Shown here one piece after another: positions 53,587 to 61,401 of a stretch of 64,000 nt of DNA (positions within the stretch are counted from its first letter, which is position 1; each line of letters opens with the position of its first letter). The DNA comes from Streptomyces longispororuber (GTDB lineage: Bacteria; Actinomycetota; Actinomycetes; Streptomycetales; Streptomycetaceae), in assembly GCF_024448165.1 (NCBI RefSeq), contig NZ_JAMOLN010000007.1, positions 1-64,000 of the forward strand. The letters run 5' to 3'. The translations under genes and the position numbers were made by a program. Under the pieces are notes generated by a model, which saw nothing but the letters and a program-made list of their open reading frames with translations, did no database searches and was not told the origin of the DNA.

Positions 53587-54978
53587 TTACGCCTCGCGGC
53601 CGACGCGGCGCAGCGAGCGGTCGGCGAGGCTCACGACCAGGAACAGCGCGGCGACCGCGACGAGCAGCCAGGCCAGGTCGTGCAGTCCTGCGGTGGTGGC
53701 GCCGTCCTGGAAGAAGGCGGCGTTCGCGGCGGCCGCGAGCAGCGCGCCAAGGTAGGTGAAGGTGCGCAGGAGCCCGGCGGACGCCCCCATGCGGGCCGGG
53801 TCGGCCTGGGCGTAAAGGGCGTTCTGGTTGGCGAGTCCGTTGAGCCCCTGCGGGACGCCGAAGACCACGCCGACCAGGATGAGCAGCCAGACGGGACTGT
53901 CGGCGCCGAGGAACAACAGAGAGGCGCAGCCGACGAGTTGGAGGACGGCGCCGACGGCGAGCTTGCCGCGCACCTGGGGACGGCGGCCGGTGAGCACCGT
54001 GACGGCGAGCGCCGCCAGCGACATCGGCAGCAGGAGCAGCCCGGCCGCCGAGGCGCCCAGCCCGCGGCCCTCCTGGAGCCACTGCGCGTAGCCGTACAGG
54101 AAGACGTACGCGGTGGTGTACGCGAGGAGTTGCCGGGCGTAGGTCGCGAGCAGCGGTCCGTTGCCGCCCAGGACCCGCAGGTCGAGGAAGGGCGCGGGGG
54201 CGCCGCGCTCACGGCGGACGAACAGGGCGCCCGCGGCCAGGCCGATCAGGAGCAGGTACGCGTGCGCGAGGCCGGGCCCCATCAGGAACAGCATGAACGC
54301 GGTCAGCGACGCGGCGAACAGCACCATCCCGGGCACGTCGGTGCCCGCGTCGGACCGCTCGCCCTTCGGGGTCCTGGGCAGTCGCCGCGCGCCGAGGACC
54401 AGACAGGCCGCCGACAGCGGCACGTTGATCCCGAAGATCAGGTGCCAGCCGCCCACCCCGATGAGGACGCCGCCGAGCGTCGGCCCGACGACGGAGATGA
54501 CCTGGGAGGACGCCGACAGGGTGGCGAGGATGCCGCTGGGGCTCTTCAGTCCGGTGCGCTCCGACTCGGTGCGCAGCAGCGACATCGAGGCGGGGTACGC
54601 GGCGGAGGTGCCGAAGCCCAGCAGGACCCGCGAGACGACCAGCACCCACAGGTCAGGGGCGAGCACGCCGACGAGTCCCGCGACGCCGACCAGCGCGGTG
54701 CCCACGAGATAGAGGCGGCGCGGCCCGAACGCGTCGACGAGCCGGCCGATGACCGGCTGGCCGACGGCGGTGGCGAGGTAGAGCCCCGAGACGAGCCAGG
54801 CCGTCTGCGAGGGCGGTGCGCCGAAGGCGCGGCCGATGGGGATCAGCGCGACCGCGAGCATCGAGGAGTTGATCGGGTTGAGCACCGAGCCCAGGACCAT
54901 CGGCGCGACCAGCCGGCGGTCGAAGCCGCCCGGCCCGGCGGGCCGGGCGCGGCGGATGCGCTCGGATATCCGGCTCAC
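53587..54978 (-). CDS. MFS drug-type transporter
   Basis: A 463-residue, roughly 14-helix transporter of the DHA2-like type. GTG 54978 (VSRISERIRRARPAGPGG) overlaps the MarR stop (GTGA). Early motifs: RLVAPMVLGSVLNPINSSML and SQTAWLVSGLYLATAVGQPV with loop GRLVDAFGPRRLYLVG (motif A). VVSRVLLGFGTSAAYPASMS follows. It probably exports a toxic small molecule. Coupled to the MarR gene, so the pair is a typical inducible efflux unit. Confidence 0.9.
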   Translation of the reverse strand: MSRISERIRRARPAGPGGFDRRLVAPMVLGSVLNPINSSMLAVALIPIGRAFGAPPSQTAWLVSGLYLATAVGQPVIGRLVDAFGPRRLYLVGTALVGVAGLVGVLAPDLWVLVVSRVLLGFGTSAAYPASMSLLRTESERTGLKSPSGILATLSASSQVISVVGPTLGGVLIGVGGWHLIFGINVPLSAACLVLGARRLPRTPKGERSDAGTDVPGMVLFAASLTAFMLFLMGPGLAHAYLLLIGLAAGALFVRRERGAPAPFLDLRVLGGNGPLLATYARQLLAYTTAYVFLYGYAQWLQEGRGLGASAAGLLLLPMSLAALAVTVLTGRRPQVRGKLAVGAVLQLVGCASLLFLGADSPVWLLILVGVVFGVPQGLNGLANQNALYAQADPARMGASAGLLRTFTYLGALLAAAANAAFFQDGATTAGLHDLAWLLVAVAALFLVVSLADRSLRRVGREA

Positions 54979-55433
54979 GCCTGGGCCACCTCGTCGATCA
55001 GCGCCATGGCGGTGACCACGGCCCGGATCTGCTCCTCGGTGCCGTGCTCCTGGAGGGCGCGGGCGAGCCACGCCTGCCGGGCGCGCCGGACGCCCTGCCG
55101 GCGCTCGTGGCCCAGCTCGGTGAGGGCGACGAGCTGCCGGCGGCCGTCGTCCGGGTCCTGGCTGCGCCGGACGATCCCGGCCTGCTCCAGGGCGATGACG
55201 GTCTTGGCCATGGACTGCGGCCGTACGCCCTCGATGGCCGCCAGATCGCTGGCGGACGCCGGGCCCTGCTTGGAGAGCCGGGAGATGACGGAGGCCTGCG
55301 CGGAGGAGATGTCCTCCTGCCCCTCCAGTTCCTCCAGGGCGCGCAGCCTCCGGAGCAGGCGGCCGACGACCACCCAGACGTCTGCGGCCGCCTGGGCGGC
55401 GGCTTCGGAGACGGGTTCTTCGTTCTCGGTCAT
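54975..55433 (-). CDS. MarR family regulator
   Basis: A 152-residue regulator starting at ATG 55433 (MTENEEPVSEAAAQA). Core winged helix: SAQASVISRLSKQGPASASD, LAAIEGVRPQSMAKTVIALE, then the wing RRSQDPDDGRRQLVALTELG (DxRxx signature). Helices at both ends give the dimer. It controls the overlapping MFS gene and probably itself, through the 13-bp inverted repeat 22 bp upstream (55455-55488). Confidence 0.92.
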   Translation of the reverse strand: MTENEEPVSEAAAQAAADVWVVVGRLLRRLRALEELEGQEDISSAQASVISRLSKQGPASASDLAAIEGVRPQSMAKTVIALEQAGIVRRSQDPDDGRRQLVALTELGHERRQGVRRARQAWLARALQEHGTEEQIRAVVTAMALIDEVAQA

Positions 55434-55454
55434 GCCTTCACCGTAGATCGACAG

Positions 55455-55488
55455 CCCAGGCTGTGCAACCAAGGCTGCACAGTCTGGG
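55455..55488. promoter_or_regulatory. MarR operator candidate
   Basis: CCCAGGCTGTGCA (55455-55467) and TGCACAGTCTGGG (55476-55488), 13-bp arms with one mismatch and an 8-nt spacer. It is directly upstream of the MarR gene and lies close to any promoter for it. Confidence 0.65.
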
Positions 55489-55506
55489 ATGTCCATCCGC
55501 ACGGGG

Positions 55507-56325
55507 TCAGGCGAGCGGTTCCTGGAGTTCGGTCACCCAGTCCGCACGGTCCTCGGGGCATTCCAGGTTGATCTCTCTGGGGTATCCGGCGGAGCGGTGC
55601 CCGTGGGCGTCGATCCAGCGGGCGAGCGTCTGGACCGAGGGCAGGACGGCGTCCATCGACCCCCGGTGCACGAGGGTCGCGGCGCGCTCGACGGGCGGCA
55701 GGTCGAGCACCCGCACCCCGTCTCCGCTGTCGCCGCCGTCGCGCGGCGCGGCCGACACCTCGACACCCGCGTGGACGAGGATGCCGCCGTCCGGCGCGTC
55801 CTCGTAACGGGCGATGCCCGGTCCCGTGGGCTGGATGCCGGCCACGCCGAGGCGCCGGAACAGCTCCTCGTACAACGGCTGGATGACCGGCCCGATGGTG
55901 TCGAAGTCCGGTGCGACAGCGGTGAGTTCGGCGACGCGGACCGCGGGCAGCTGCTTGATGACGACGTCTTCGGCGGGCATGTGCCCCTCGCTCTCGATGG
56001 ACCGGAGCCGCGCCTCGACCTGGCCGAGCCGGGCGGCCGCCGCCGCGATGTCCGCCTCCAGGTCCGCCCGCCGCAACCGCAGCATGGCGCGCAACTGCTC
56101 GGCGTCGACCTCGTCGTCGAGGATCTCGCGGACCTGCTGCAGGGTGAAGCCGAGGTCCTTGAGGGCGATGACGCGGTTGAGCCGGGCGAGCTGGGCCGCC
56201 GTGTAGTGGCGGTAGCCGGTGGCGGGGTCGACGTGGGCGGGGCGCAGCAGTCCGGTCGCGTCGTAGTGGCGCAGCATCCGGACCGAGACGCGGCCGTGGC
56301 GGGCGAAGTCTCCGATGGTGAACAT
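55507..56325 (-). CDS. MerR regulator with GyrI-like effector domain
   Basis: A 272-residue regulator starting at ATG 56325 (MFTIGDFARHGRVSVRMLRH). The DNA-binding head has VSVRMLRHYDATGLLRPAHV and ATGYRHYTAAQLARLNRVIA. A long coiled-coil (about 75-115) leads to a GyrI/AraC-type ligand domain (about 118-270). This is the BmrR/TipA-like layout, in which a small molecule binds the C-terminal domain. A 17-bp palindrome with 19-bp promoter spacing sits just before it, as expected for autoregulation. Confidence 0.92.
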   Translation of the reverse strand: MFTIGDFARHGRVSVRMLRHYDATGLLRPAHVDPATGYRHYTAAQLARLNRVIALKDLGFTLQQVREILDDEVDAEQLRAMLRLRRADLEADIAAAAARLGQVEARLRSIESEGHMPAEDVVIKQLPAVRVAELTAVAPDFDTIGPVIQPLYEELFRRLGVAGIQPTGPGIARYEDAPDGGILVHAGVEVSAAPRDGGDSGDGVRVLDLPPVERAATLVHRGSMDAVLPSVQTLARWIDAHGHRSAGYPREINLECPEDRADWVTELQEPLA

Positions 56326-56343
56326 GGTGTCTCCACTCCACGG

Positions 56344-56360
56344 CCTCACACGGTGTGAGG
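56344..56360 (-). promoter_or_regulatory. MerR-type operator in a 19-bp-spaced promoter
   Basis: CCTCACAC (56344-56351), G, GTGTGAGG (56353-56360), perfect palindrome. On the minus strand TTGACC precedes it and TGGAGT follows 19 bp later, the long spacing typical for MerR-type promoters. Transcripts would start within a few bases of the ATG at 56325. Confidence 0.65.
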
Positions 56361-56467
56361 GTCAACCTCATCATCGCCGCCGCACCCTTCGCACCATTGA
56401 CGCGCTCGGCCCCCACCCGTACGTTCCGTCGCGCCGTCACACCTCCGTCACGGAAGGAACGACGCCC

Positions 56468-57841
56468 ATGCCCAGACGCCCCATTCCCGGAGGCCCGGTG
56501 CCCGGACGCCTCGTGTCCAGACGCGGCACCCTCCGACGCGACACCTTCGGACGCACCCTGCTCCGCCGCTCCCTCGCCCTACTGGCGCTTCCCCTCGCCG
56601 GTCTGCTGGCCGTCCTCGCCCTGCCGCCGTCGGCGCACGGCGCGGGCGGCGGGTGGACCGGCAGCTGGGCGGCCGCGCCCACCGGGGTGCCCGGCACCGA
56701 CACGACGACGTTCGAGGACGTGACGCTGCGGCAGATCGTGCACCTCAGCGTCGCCGGCCGTGCCGTGCGGGTCCGGCTCACGAACGAGTTCGGCAGCACC
56801 CCGCTGACCATCGGCGCGGCCCACGTCGCGCGCCGGGCCGACGGCGGCCCCGGCACCGCCGTCGATCCCGCCACCGACCGGACCCTGCGGTTCGGCGGCC
56901 GGACCACGACGACGCTCGCGGCGGGCGCACAGGTGTGGAGCGACCCGGTCGCCCTGGCCACCGAGGCGGGCGGCGACCTCGTCGTCAGCCTCTATCTGCC
57001 GCAGCGCACTCCCGGCAGCACGATCCACTCCTCCGCGTTCCAGCACGGCTACGTCGCGGCGGGCAACGTCGCGGGCAAGCCCGACATCACGCCGACGCAG
57101 ACCATCACGAACCGCCGCTTCCTGTCCGGCGTCTCGGTCGACCGGCAGCGCAGCCGGGCGGCTTCGGCGCTGGTCACGTTCGGGGACTCCATCACGGACG
57201 GCTCCAACACCCGGATCGACGCGAACCACCGCTGGCCGGACCTGCTGGCGGAGCGGCTGCGCGGCGACCGCGAGCTGGCCGCCACCGGCGTGCTGAACGC
57301 GGGCATCGGCGGCAACCGGCTGCTGCGCGACCCGAACCCGCCGCAGGGCTCCCCCGCCGAGTCGTACGCGGCGTACTTCGGGGAGAGCGGGCTCAAGCGC
57401 TTCGACCGTGACGTGCTGCGCCAGCCGGGCGCCCGCGCCGTGGTGGTGCTGCTCGGCGTCAACGACCTCGGCCACCCGGGCACCACCGCGCCCGCCGACG
57501 AGGAGGTCACGGCCGCCGAACTCATCGCCGGACACCGGCAGTTGATCCGCCGCGCGCACGACCACGGCCTCCAGGCCCTGGGCGCGACGATCCTGCCGTT
57601 CGAGGGCGACTCGCTGGGCTTCTACACGCCCGAGCGGGAGGCGGCCCGGCAGGCCCTCAACCGGTGGATCCGGACCAGCGGGGCGTACGACGGAGTCGTC
57701 GACTTCGACGCCGCGGTGCGCGATCCACAGCACCCCGGACGGCTGCTCGCCGCCTACGACAGCGGTGACGGCCTGCATCCCAACGACGCGGGCATGGCCG
57801 CGATGGCGCAGGCGTTCCCACTGAAGCTGCTCAGGCGCTGA
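56468..57841 (+). CDS. Secreted SGNH/GDSL hydrolase
   Basis: A 457-residue exported lipase/esterase. ATG 56468 follows GGAAGGAA at 56452-56459. A long Arg-rich n-region, then LLRRSLALLALPLAGLLAVL (signal helix to about residue 57). An N-terminal beta domain (about 60-210) precedes the SGNH domain: VTFGDSITDGSNTR (block I Ser), NAGIGGNRLL (block II Gly), VVVLLGVNDLGHPG (block III Asn) and GDGLHPNDAG (block V Asp-His). All catalytic positions are present. It is divergent from the MerR gene. Confidence 0.92.
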   Translation: MPRRPIPGGPVPGRLVSRRGTLRRDTFGRTLLRRSLALLALPLAGLLAVLALPPSAHGAGGGWTGSWAAAPTGVPGTDTTTFEDVTLRQIVHLSVAGRAVRVRLTNEFGSTPLTIGAAHVARRADGGPGTAVDPATDRTLRFGGRTTTTLAAGAQVWSDPVALATEAGGDLVVSLYLPQRTPGSTIHSSAFQHGYVAAGNVAGKPDITPTQTITNRRFLSGVSVDRQRSRAASALVTFGDSITDGSNTRIDANHRWPDLLAERLRGDRELAATGVLNAGIGGNRLLRDPNPPQGSPAESYAAYFGESGLKRFDRDVLRQPGARAVVVLLGVNDLGHPGTTAPADEEVTAAELIAGHRQLIRRAHDHGLQALGATILPFEGDSLGFYTPEREAARQALNRWIRTSGAYDGVVDFDAAVRDPQHPGRLLAAYDSGDGLHPNDAGMAAMAQAFPLKLLRR

Positions 57842-57880
57842 CCGGGCGGGGTGGCGGGGGACGATGCCGGCCCCCGCCAC

Positions 57881-57928
57881 CTCTTCCTCTTCCGCTGCCC
57901 CTTCCGCTTCCTCTTCCGCTGCCTCTTC
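57881..57928. repeat. C/T-rich low-complexity stretch with repeats
   Basis: CTCTTCCGCTGCC occurs twice (about 57888 and 57911) in a C/T-rich run between the SGNH stop (57841) and the GH13 stop (57932). Probably slippage sequence; it may help stop transcription. Confidence 0.6.
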
Positions 57929-57931
57929 TTG

Positions 57932-59596
57932 CTAGGCCGTCGCCCACCACACGGTCGTGTCGCCGGGCAGCTCGATATCGCCGTCGGTCACCTCGACCGG
58001 CGAGCTGGCGAGCAGGACCGTGCCGGGCGCCGGGATGCGCACCGGGGCGCCGGTGACGTTGACGGTGCAGGCGAAGCCGGGCCGCTCGAAGGCCAGCACC
58101 CCCTCGGGGACGTCGTCCCACCAGACCGGATCGCCGCCGGCGCCGAGCCCCGGCTGCGCCTGCCGCACCGCGAGCGCGGAACGGTACAGCTCCAGGGTCG
58201 AGCCCGGCACCCCGGCCTGCGCCTCGACGCTCAACTCGCCCCAGCCGTCCGGCTGGGGCAGCCAGCTGCCGCCGTCGCCGAAGCCGTACGAGGAGCCGGT
58301 GCGGGTCCACGGGATCGGCACCCGGCAGCCGTCGCGGAACCCGTCCTGCCCTTCGGCGCGGAAGAAGGAGGGATCCTGCCGCGCCTCGTCCGGCAGGTCG
58401 GTGACGTCCGGCAGGCCGAGCTCCTCGCCCTGGTACACGTACGCGGAGCCGGGCAGGGCCAGCATCAGCAGCGTCGCCGCGCGGGCGCGGCGCAGACCCA
58501 GTTCGCGGTCGCCGGCGGTGCGGATCTGGGTGCCGCCGGGCGGGTTCGCGAACCGGGTCGCGTGCCGGGTCACATCATGGTTGGACAGCACCCAGGTGGC
58601 CGGCGCACCCACAGGGCGCATCGCGTCCAGGGAGGCGTCGACGATCCGCCGCAGTGCGACCGCGTCCCACGGCGTGCTCAGGTACTGGAAGTTGAAGGCC
58701 TGGTGCAGTTCGTCGGGTCGGACGTAGTTCGCGGTCCGCTCGACGGTCGGGGTCCACGCCTCGGCGACGAAGATCCGCTCGCCGTCGTACTCGTCCAGGA
58801 TCCGGCGCCAGGTCCGGTAGATCTCGTGCACGCCGTCCTGGTCGAAGAACGGCGTGACGTCGTTGCCCAGCAGCTTGAGCTGGTCGTGGCCGCCCAGGTC
58901 GGGCAGGCCCTCGGCCTTCACCAGGCCGTGGGCGACGTCGACCCGGAAGCCGTCGACGCCCATGTCGAGCCAGAACCGCAGGATCGAGCGGAACTCGTCC
59001 GCCACCGCCGGATGCTCCCAGTTGAAGTCCGGCTGCTCCGGGGCGAACAGGTGCAGGAACCACGCCCCGTCCGCGACCCTCGTCCACGCCGGGCCGCCGA
59101 ACACGGACTCCCAGTCGTTGGGCGGCAGTTCGCCGTCCACGCCCTTGCCCGGCCGGAAGTGGTAGCGGTCCCGCAACGGCGACCCCGGCCCCTCCTCGAC
59201 GGCCCGCCGGAACCACTCGTGCTGGTCCGAGGAGTGGTTGGGCACGAGGTCGACGATGATCCGCAGACCCAGCGCGTGCGCGTCCCTGATCAGCGCGTCC
59301 GCGTCCAGGAGCGTGCCGTACATCGGGTCGACGGCCCGGTAGTCGGCGACGTCGTAGCCGCCGTCCGCCTGCGGCGACGCGTAGAACGGGGACAGCCACA
59401 CCGCGTCCACGCCCAGCCCCTTCAGGTACGGCAGCCGGCGGCGGATCCCTTCCAGGTCCCCCGTCCCGTCCCCGTCACTGTCGGCGAAACTGCGGGGATA
59501 GACCTGGTAGATGACCGCGTCCCGCCACCAGTCGGTGGGCTCACGGGTCGTGGTGGCGAGGGCGACGGGCTCGTCCATGGGGTGCTGCTGGTTCAT
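57932..59596 (-). CDS. Glycoside hydrolase family 13 (alpha-glucosidase type)
   Basis: A 554-residue cytosolic enzyme. ATG 59596 is used; TTG 59605 and ATG 59578 are possible, and none has a clear ribosome site. TIM-barrel marks: region I LIIVDLVPNHSS (here RIIVDLVPNHSS), catalytic Asp GFRVDVAHGL, acid Glu in FVAEAWTPT and Asp in LSNHDVTRHA. WWRDAVIYQVYPRSFADSDG is the family start. It cleaves terminal alpha-1,4 or 1,6 glucosyl units of maltodextrin or isomaltose types. No LacI-type regulator or ABC importer is next to it. Confidence 0.93.
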   Translation of the reverse strand: MNQQHPMDEPVALATTTREPTDWWRDAVIYQVYPRSFADSDGDGTGDLEGIRRRLPYLKGLGVDAVWLSPFYASPQADGGYDVADYRAVDPMYGTLLDADALIRDAHALGLRIIVDLVPNHSSDQHEWFRRAVEEGPGSPLRDRYHFRPGKGVDGELPPNDWESVFGGPAWTRVADGAWFLHLFAPEQPDFNWEHPAVADEFRSILRFWLDMGVDGFRVDVAHGLVKAEGLPDLGGHDQLKLLGNDVTPFFDQDGVHEIYRTWRRILDEYDGERIFVAEAWTPTVERTANYVRPDELHQAFNFQYLSTPWDAVALRRIVDASLDAMRPVGAPATWVLSNHDVTRHATRFANPPGGTQIRTAGDRELGLRRARAATLLMLALPGSAYVYQGEELGLPDVTDLPDEARQDPSFFRAEGQDGFRDGCRVPIPWTRTGSSYGFGDGGSWLPQPDGWGELSVEAQAGVPGSTLELYRSALAVRQAQPGLGAGGDPVWWDDVPEGVLAFERPGFACTVNVTGAPVRIPAPGTVLLASSPVEVTDGDIELPGDTTVWWATA

Positions 59597-59605
59597 GGGG
59601 GACAA

Positions 59606-59964
59606 GGTAGAAGAAGGCTGCGCCCGGGACGGCGATCAACACCGCGAACTTGCCCGACCTGCCGGAACCCCGGTCAACCGACCCCGGCCGCAACCGAGTT
59701 GAACGCTGCTGCGACCCTCTCCGTAGGAGACTGCAGACCGGCGTCGAGCCGGGACCGACGGGGGCCGTGCGGGAGGTACGGATGGTGCGCAGAGCGCTCC
59801 GCTGATCGTTTTCTCTTCCTCTCAGGTATTTCCTGAATTCCTTTTTCCGCCGCTCGGAGTCGGGCTTCCCGCTGCCCGAAATTCCTCGGAGAACCCGTCC
59901 CGACCCGTCCCGAATCCCTTCCGAACACGTCTCGAAATTATTTTCCGGACGTCTCCGTTCCTCG
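59606..59964. other. Gene-free region with lower GC before the RiPP-like locus
   Basis: No gene longer than a few codons. It is plainly less GC-rich than the rest of the window in 59800-59960, with runs such as TTTTCTC and ATTATTTT. A possible promoter is TTGAAC (59699) with TAGGAG (59724), 19-bp spacer. A weak hairpin TCAGG/CCTGA (59822-59836) is followed by TTTTT at 59842-59846. Low GC and terminator-like features are consistent with an acquired or separately regulated locus beginning here. Confidence 0.45.
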
Positions 59965-59994
59965 TTGACAGGCCCGAATGCGGGTGCTGATGCT
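59965..59994 (+). promoter_or_regulatory. Putative promoter of the peptide operon
   Basis: A perfect -35, TTGACA (59965-59970), is followed after 18 bp by GATGCT (59989-59994) or after 17 by TGATGC. The -10 is imperfect. The transcript would start near 60001, giving a leader of about 57 nt to the small peptide gene. Confidence 0.5.
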
Positions 59995-60057
59995 GGGAGC
60001 ACATCAGCGATTCCGGGAATTCGCACAAGTCCAATCTCTCCGGGAAGGGGGAACGCC

Positions 60058-60138
60058 ATGAAGAAGATTTCCGTCCGCAAGGCCGGTCCGATCCGTCTGA
60101 CCACCGCCTGCTACTACCTCTGCGGCGACGCCGCGTAA
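60058..60138 (+). CDS. 26-residue RiPP-type precursor peptide candidate
   Basis: A short gene of 26 codons and a TAA stop. The ATG at 60058 has an excellent ribosome site, GGAAGGGGG (60043-60051). The product begins MKKISVRKAG, very basic (two Lys then R, K, R in the first 13 residues), passes through a Thr-Thr pair, and ends ACYYLCGDAA. The basic Ser/Thr-bearing front would be a leader and the Cys-Tyr-Tyr-Leu-Cys tail the core. It is directly followed by a hairpin and genes for an RRE-like domain fused to a membrane protease, a TPR protein and a flavoprotein. No known precursor family is recognised. It could instead be a short unmodified peptide. Confidence 0.7.
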   Translation: MKKISVRKAGPIRLTTACYYLCGDAA

Positions 60139-60153
60139 GTCCTGCCCGCGGCT

Positions 60154-60185
60154 CGGAGCCGGGCCACCTTCGGGGCCCGGCTCCG
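60154..60185 (+). promoter_or_regulatory. Hairpin between precursor and biosynthetic genes
   Basis: CGGAGCCGGGCC (60154-60165) pairs exactly with GGCCCGGCTCCG (60174-60185), 8-nt loop. It lies 16 bp after the peptide stop and 22 bp before the next ATG. In peptide operons such stems make short precursor transcripts outnumber long ones by partial termination or by shielding the 3' end. Confidence 0.75.
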
Positions 60186-60207
60186 GTTCCTCACAGAGAG
60201 GTGCGCG

Positions 60208-61401
60208 ATGAGCACGACCGTGCGTCTGCACCGGCTCACGATGGTGGCCGAGGACGACGGCGTCATGATCGGCCGGCCCGAGACCGGGTCGTACGCGGTG
60301 TTCCCCGAGGAGGGGGCGCAGGCCCTGCGGATGTTCGCCGACGGGCTGCCGGTGGCCGAGGTGGCCGACTGGTACGAGCGGGTCTGCGGGGCGCCGCTCG
60401 ATATGGACGACTTCCTGGAGACCCTGTCCGAGCTGGGGTTCCTCCGGACGGACGAGGCGCAGCCCGACGCCCCCACGGTCCGCTGGCAGGGGCTCGGGCG
60501 ACTCCTTTTCGGGGTGCCCGCCTGGCTGGCGTACGGCGTCGTCGTGGCGGGCGCGGTGACCGTGATGGTCCGCGATCCCGGGCTCAGGCCCTCGTACCAC
60601 CAGGTGTTCTTCACCCACGACCTGTCGCTGATCCCGATCACGATCTTCGCGCTCGCCATTCCGTGCATCGTGATCCACGAGGGGTTCCACGCGCTCGCCG
60701 GCCGCAGGCTCGGCCTGCCGTCGACGCTGGGAATCGGGCGGCGGCTCTACTACCTGGTCGCGGAGACCCGGCTCGATTCCCTGCTGAGCGTCGACCGCCG
60801 CAAACGCTATCTTCCGTTCTGCGCGGGCATGGTGGCCGATGTCGTCCTGTTGTGCGGACTCACCCTGACGTCGCTCGCGCTCGACGGTCATGGAATTCCG
60901 TCGTGGATTCACAAACTCTGTCTCGCTGTCGCATTCACCTGCGTCCTGCGACTCATCTGGCAATTCCTGTTCTATCTGGAGACCGACATCTATTACGTGG
61001 TGACGACCGCGGCCCGCTGCACGGATCTGCAGAACGCGACGCGTTTCCGGATCCGCAGCGGCGTACGGCGCGCGCTGCGTCTCGCTCCGCCCGTCCCGGA
61101 CACCGAGTGGTCCGAGCGCGACCGGGCGGTGGCCCGCTGGTACGCGCCGCTGCTCATCGCCGGGTACGGGTTCTCGCTGGCCTCGCTCGCCTGGGCCGGC
61201 CTCCCCACCGCGCTGCACTTCTGGTCGACGATCGCCGGCCGGCTGAGCGGCGCCGACACCTCGTTCTGGGAACTGGTCGACGCGGCGGGCTTCATCGCCC
61301 TGTCGGCCCTGCAGATCGGGCTGCTCGTCCACGTCACGCTGCGCGACCGGCGCGCCCGGTCCCGCCCTCCCACGCCGTCCTCCGAAGGAGCCCTGACATG
61401 A
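60208..61401 (+). CDS. Membrane M50-type metalloprotease with N-terminal RRE/PqqD-like domain
   Basis: A 397-residue protein starting at ATG 60208 behind GAGAGGTG. Residues about 1-85 resemble a PqqD-like RiPP recognition element: a strand pair (VRLHRLTMVAEDDGVMIGRP), a turn and a winged-helix part (LEMDDFLETLSELGFLR-like, here LDMDDFLETLSELGFLR). Six hydrophobic segments follow. HEGFH (157-161) is the zinc motif HExxH at the end of a helix, and FYLETDIYYV (256-265) takes the place of the LKLDGYY third ligand segment of YydH-type peptide proteases. It likely binds the precursor leader and cleaves or exports it. Overlaps the next gene (ATGA). Confidence 0.8.
   Translation: MSTTVRLHRLTMVAEDDGVMIGRPETGSYAVFPEEGAQALRMFADGLPVAEVADWYERVCGAPLDMDDFLETLSELGFLRTDEAQPDAPTVRWQGLGRLLFGVPAWLAYGVVVAGAVTVMVRDPGLRPSYHQVFFTHDLSLIPITIFALAIPCIVIHEGFHALAGRRLGLPSTLGIGRRLYYLVAETRLDSLLSVDRRKRYLPFCAGMVADVVLLCGLTLTSLALDGHGIPSWIHKLCLAVAFTCVLRLIWQFLFYLETDIYYVVTTAARCTDLQNATRFRIRSGVRRALRLAPPVPDTEWSERDRAVARWYAPLLIAGYGFSLASLAWAGLPTALHFWSTIAGRLSGADTSFWELVDAAGFIALSALQIGLLVHVTLRDRRARSRPPTPSSEGALT

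Noticed and set aside
51292..55446. A 1,384-codon open frame on the plus strand
   Set aside because: It runs opposite to five recognised genes (NCS1 permease to MarR) and its product is low-complexity Arg/Gly/Glu; a GC artefact.
59782..59805. Seven-codon frame with GGAGGT just upstream (start ATG 59782)
   Set aside because: Spacing of 4 nt is short, the product is trivial and no attenuation structure linked to it is seen. It could be a leader peptide, but support is too thin.
60058..60138. Reading the small peptide as a lasso peptide precursor (Thr at -2, Cys at 1, Asp at 7)
   Set aside because: The tail after Asp would be only two residues, too short to thread a ring, and no asparagine-synthetase-like cyclase is in the window. 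It stays possible only if such a gene lies beyond the edge.
60058..60138. Reading the peptide as a lanthipeptide or methanobactin precursor
   Set aside because: No lanthionine synthetase, MbnB or MbnC-like gene is present, and the core has Cys but no Ser/Thr partner for a lanthionine ring.
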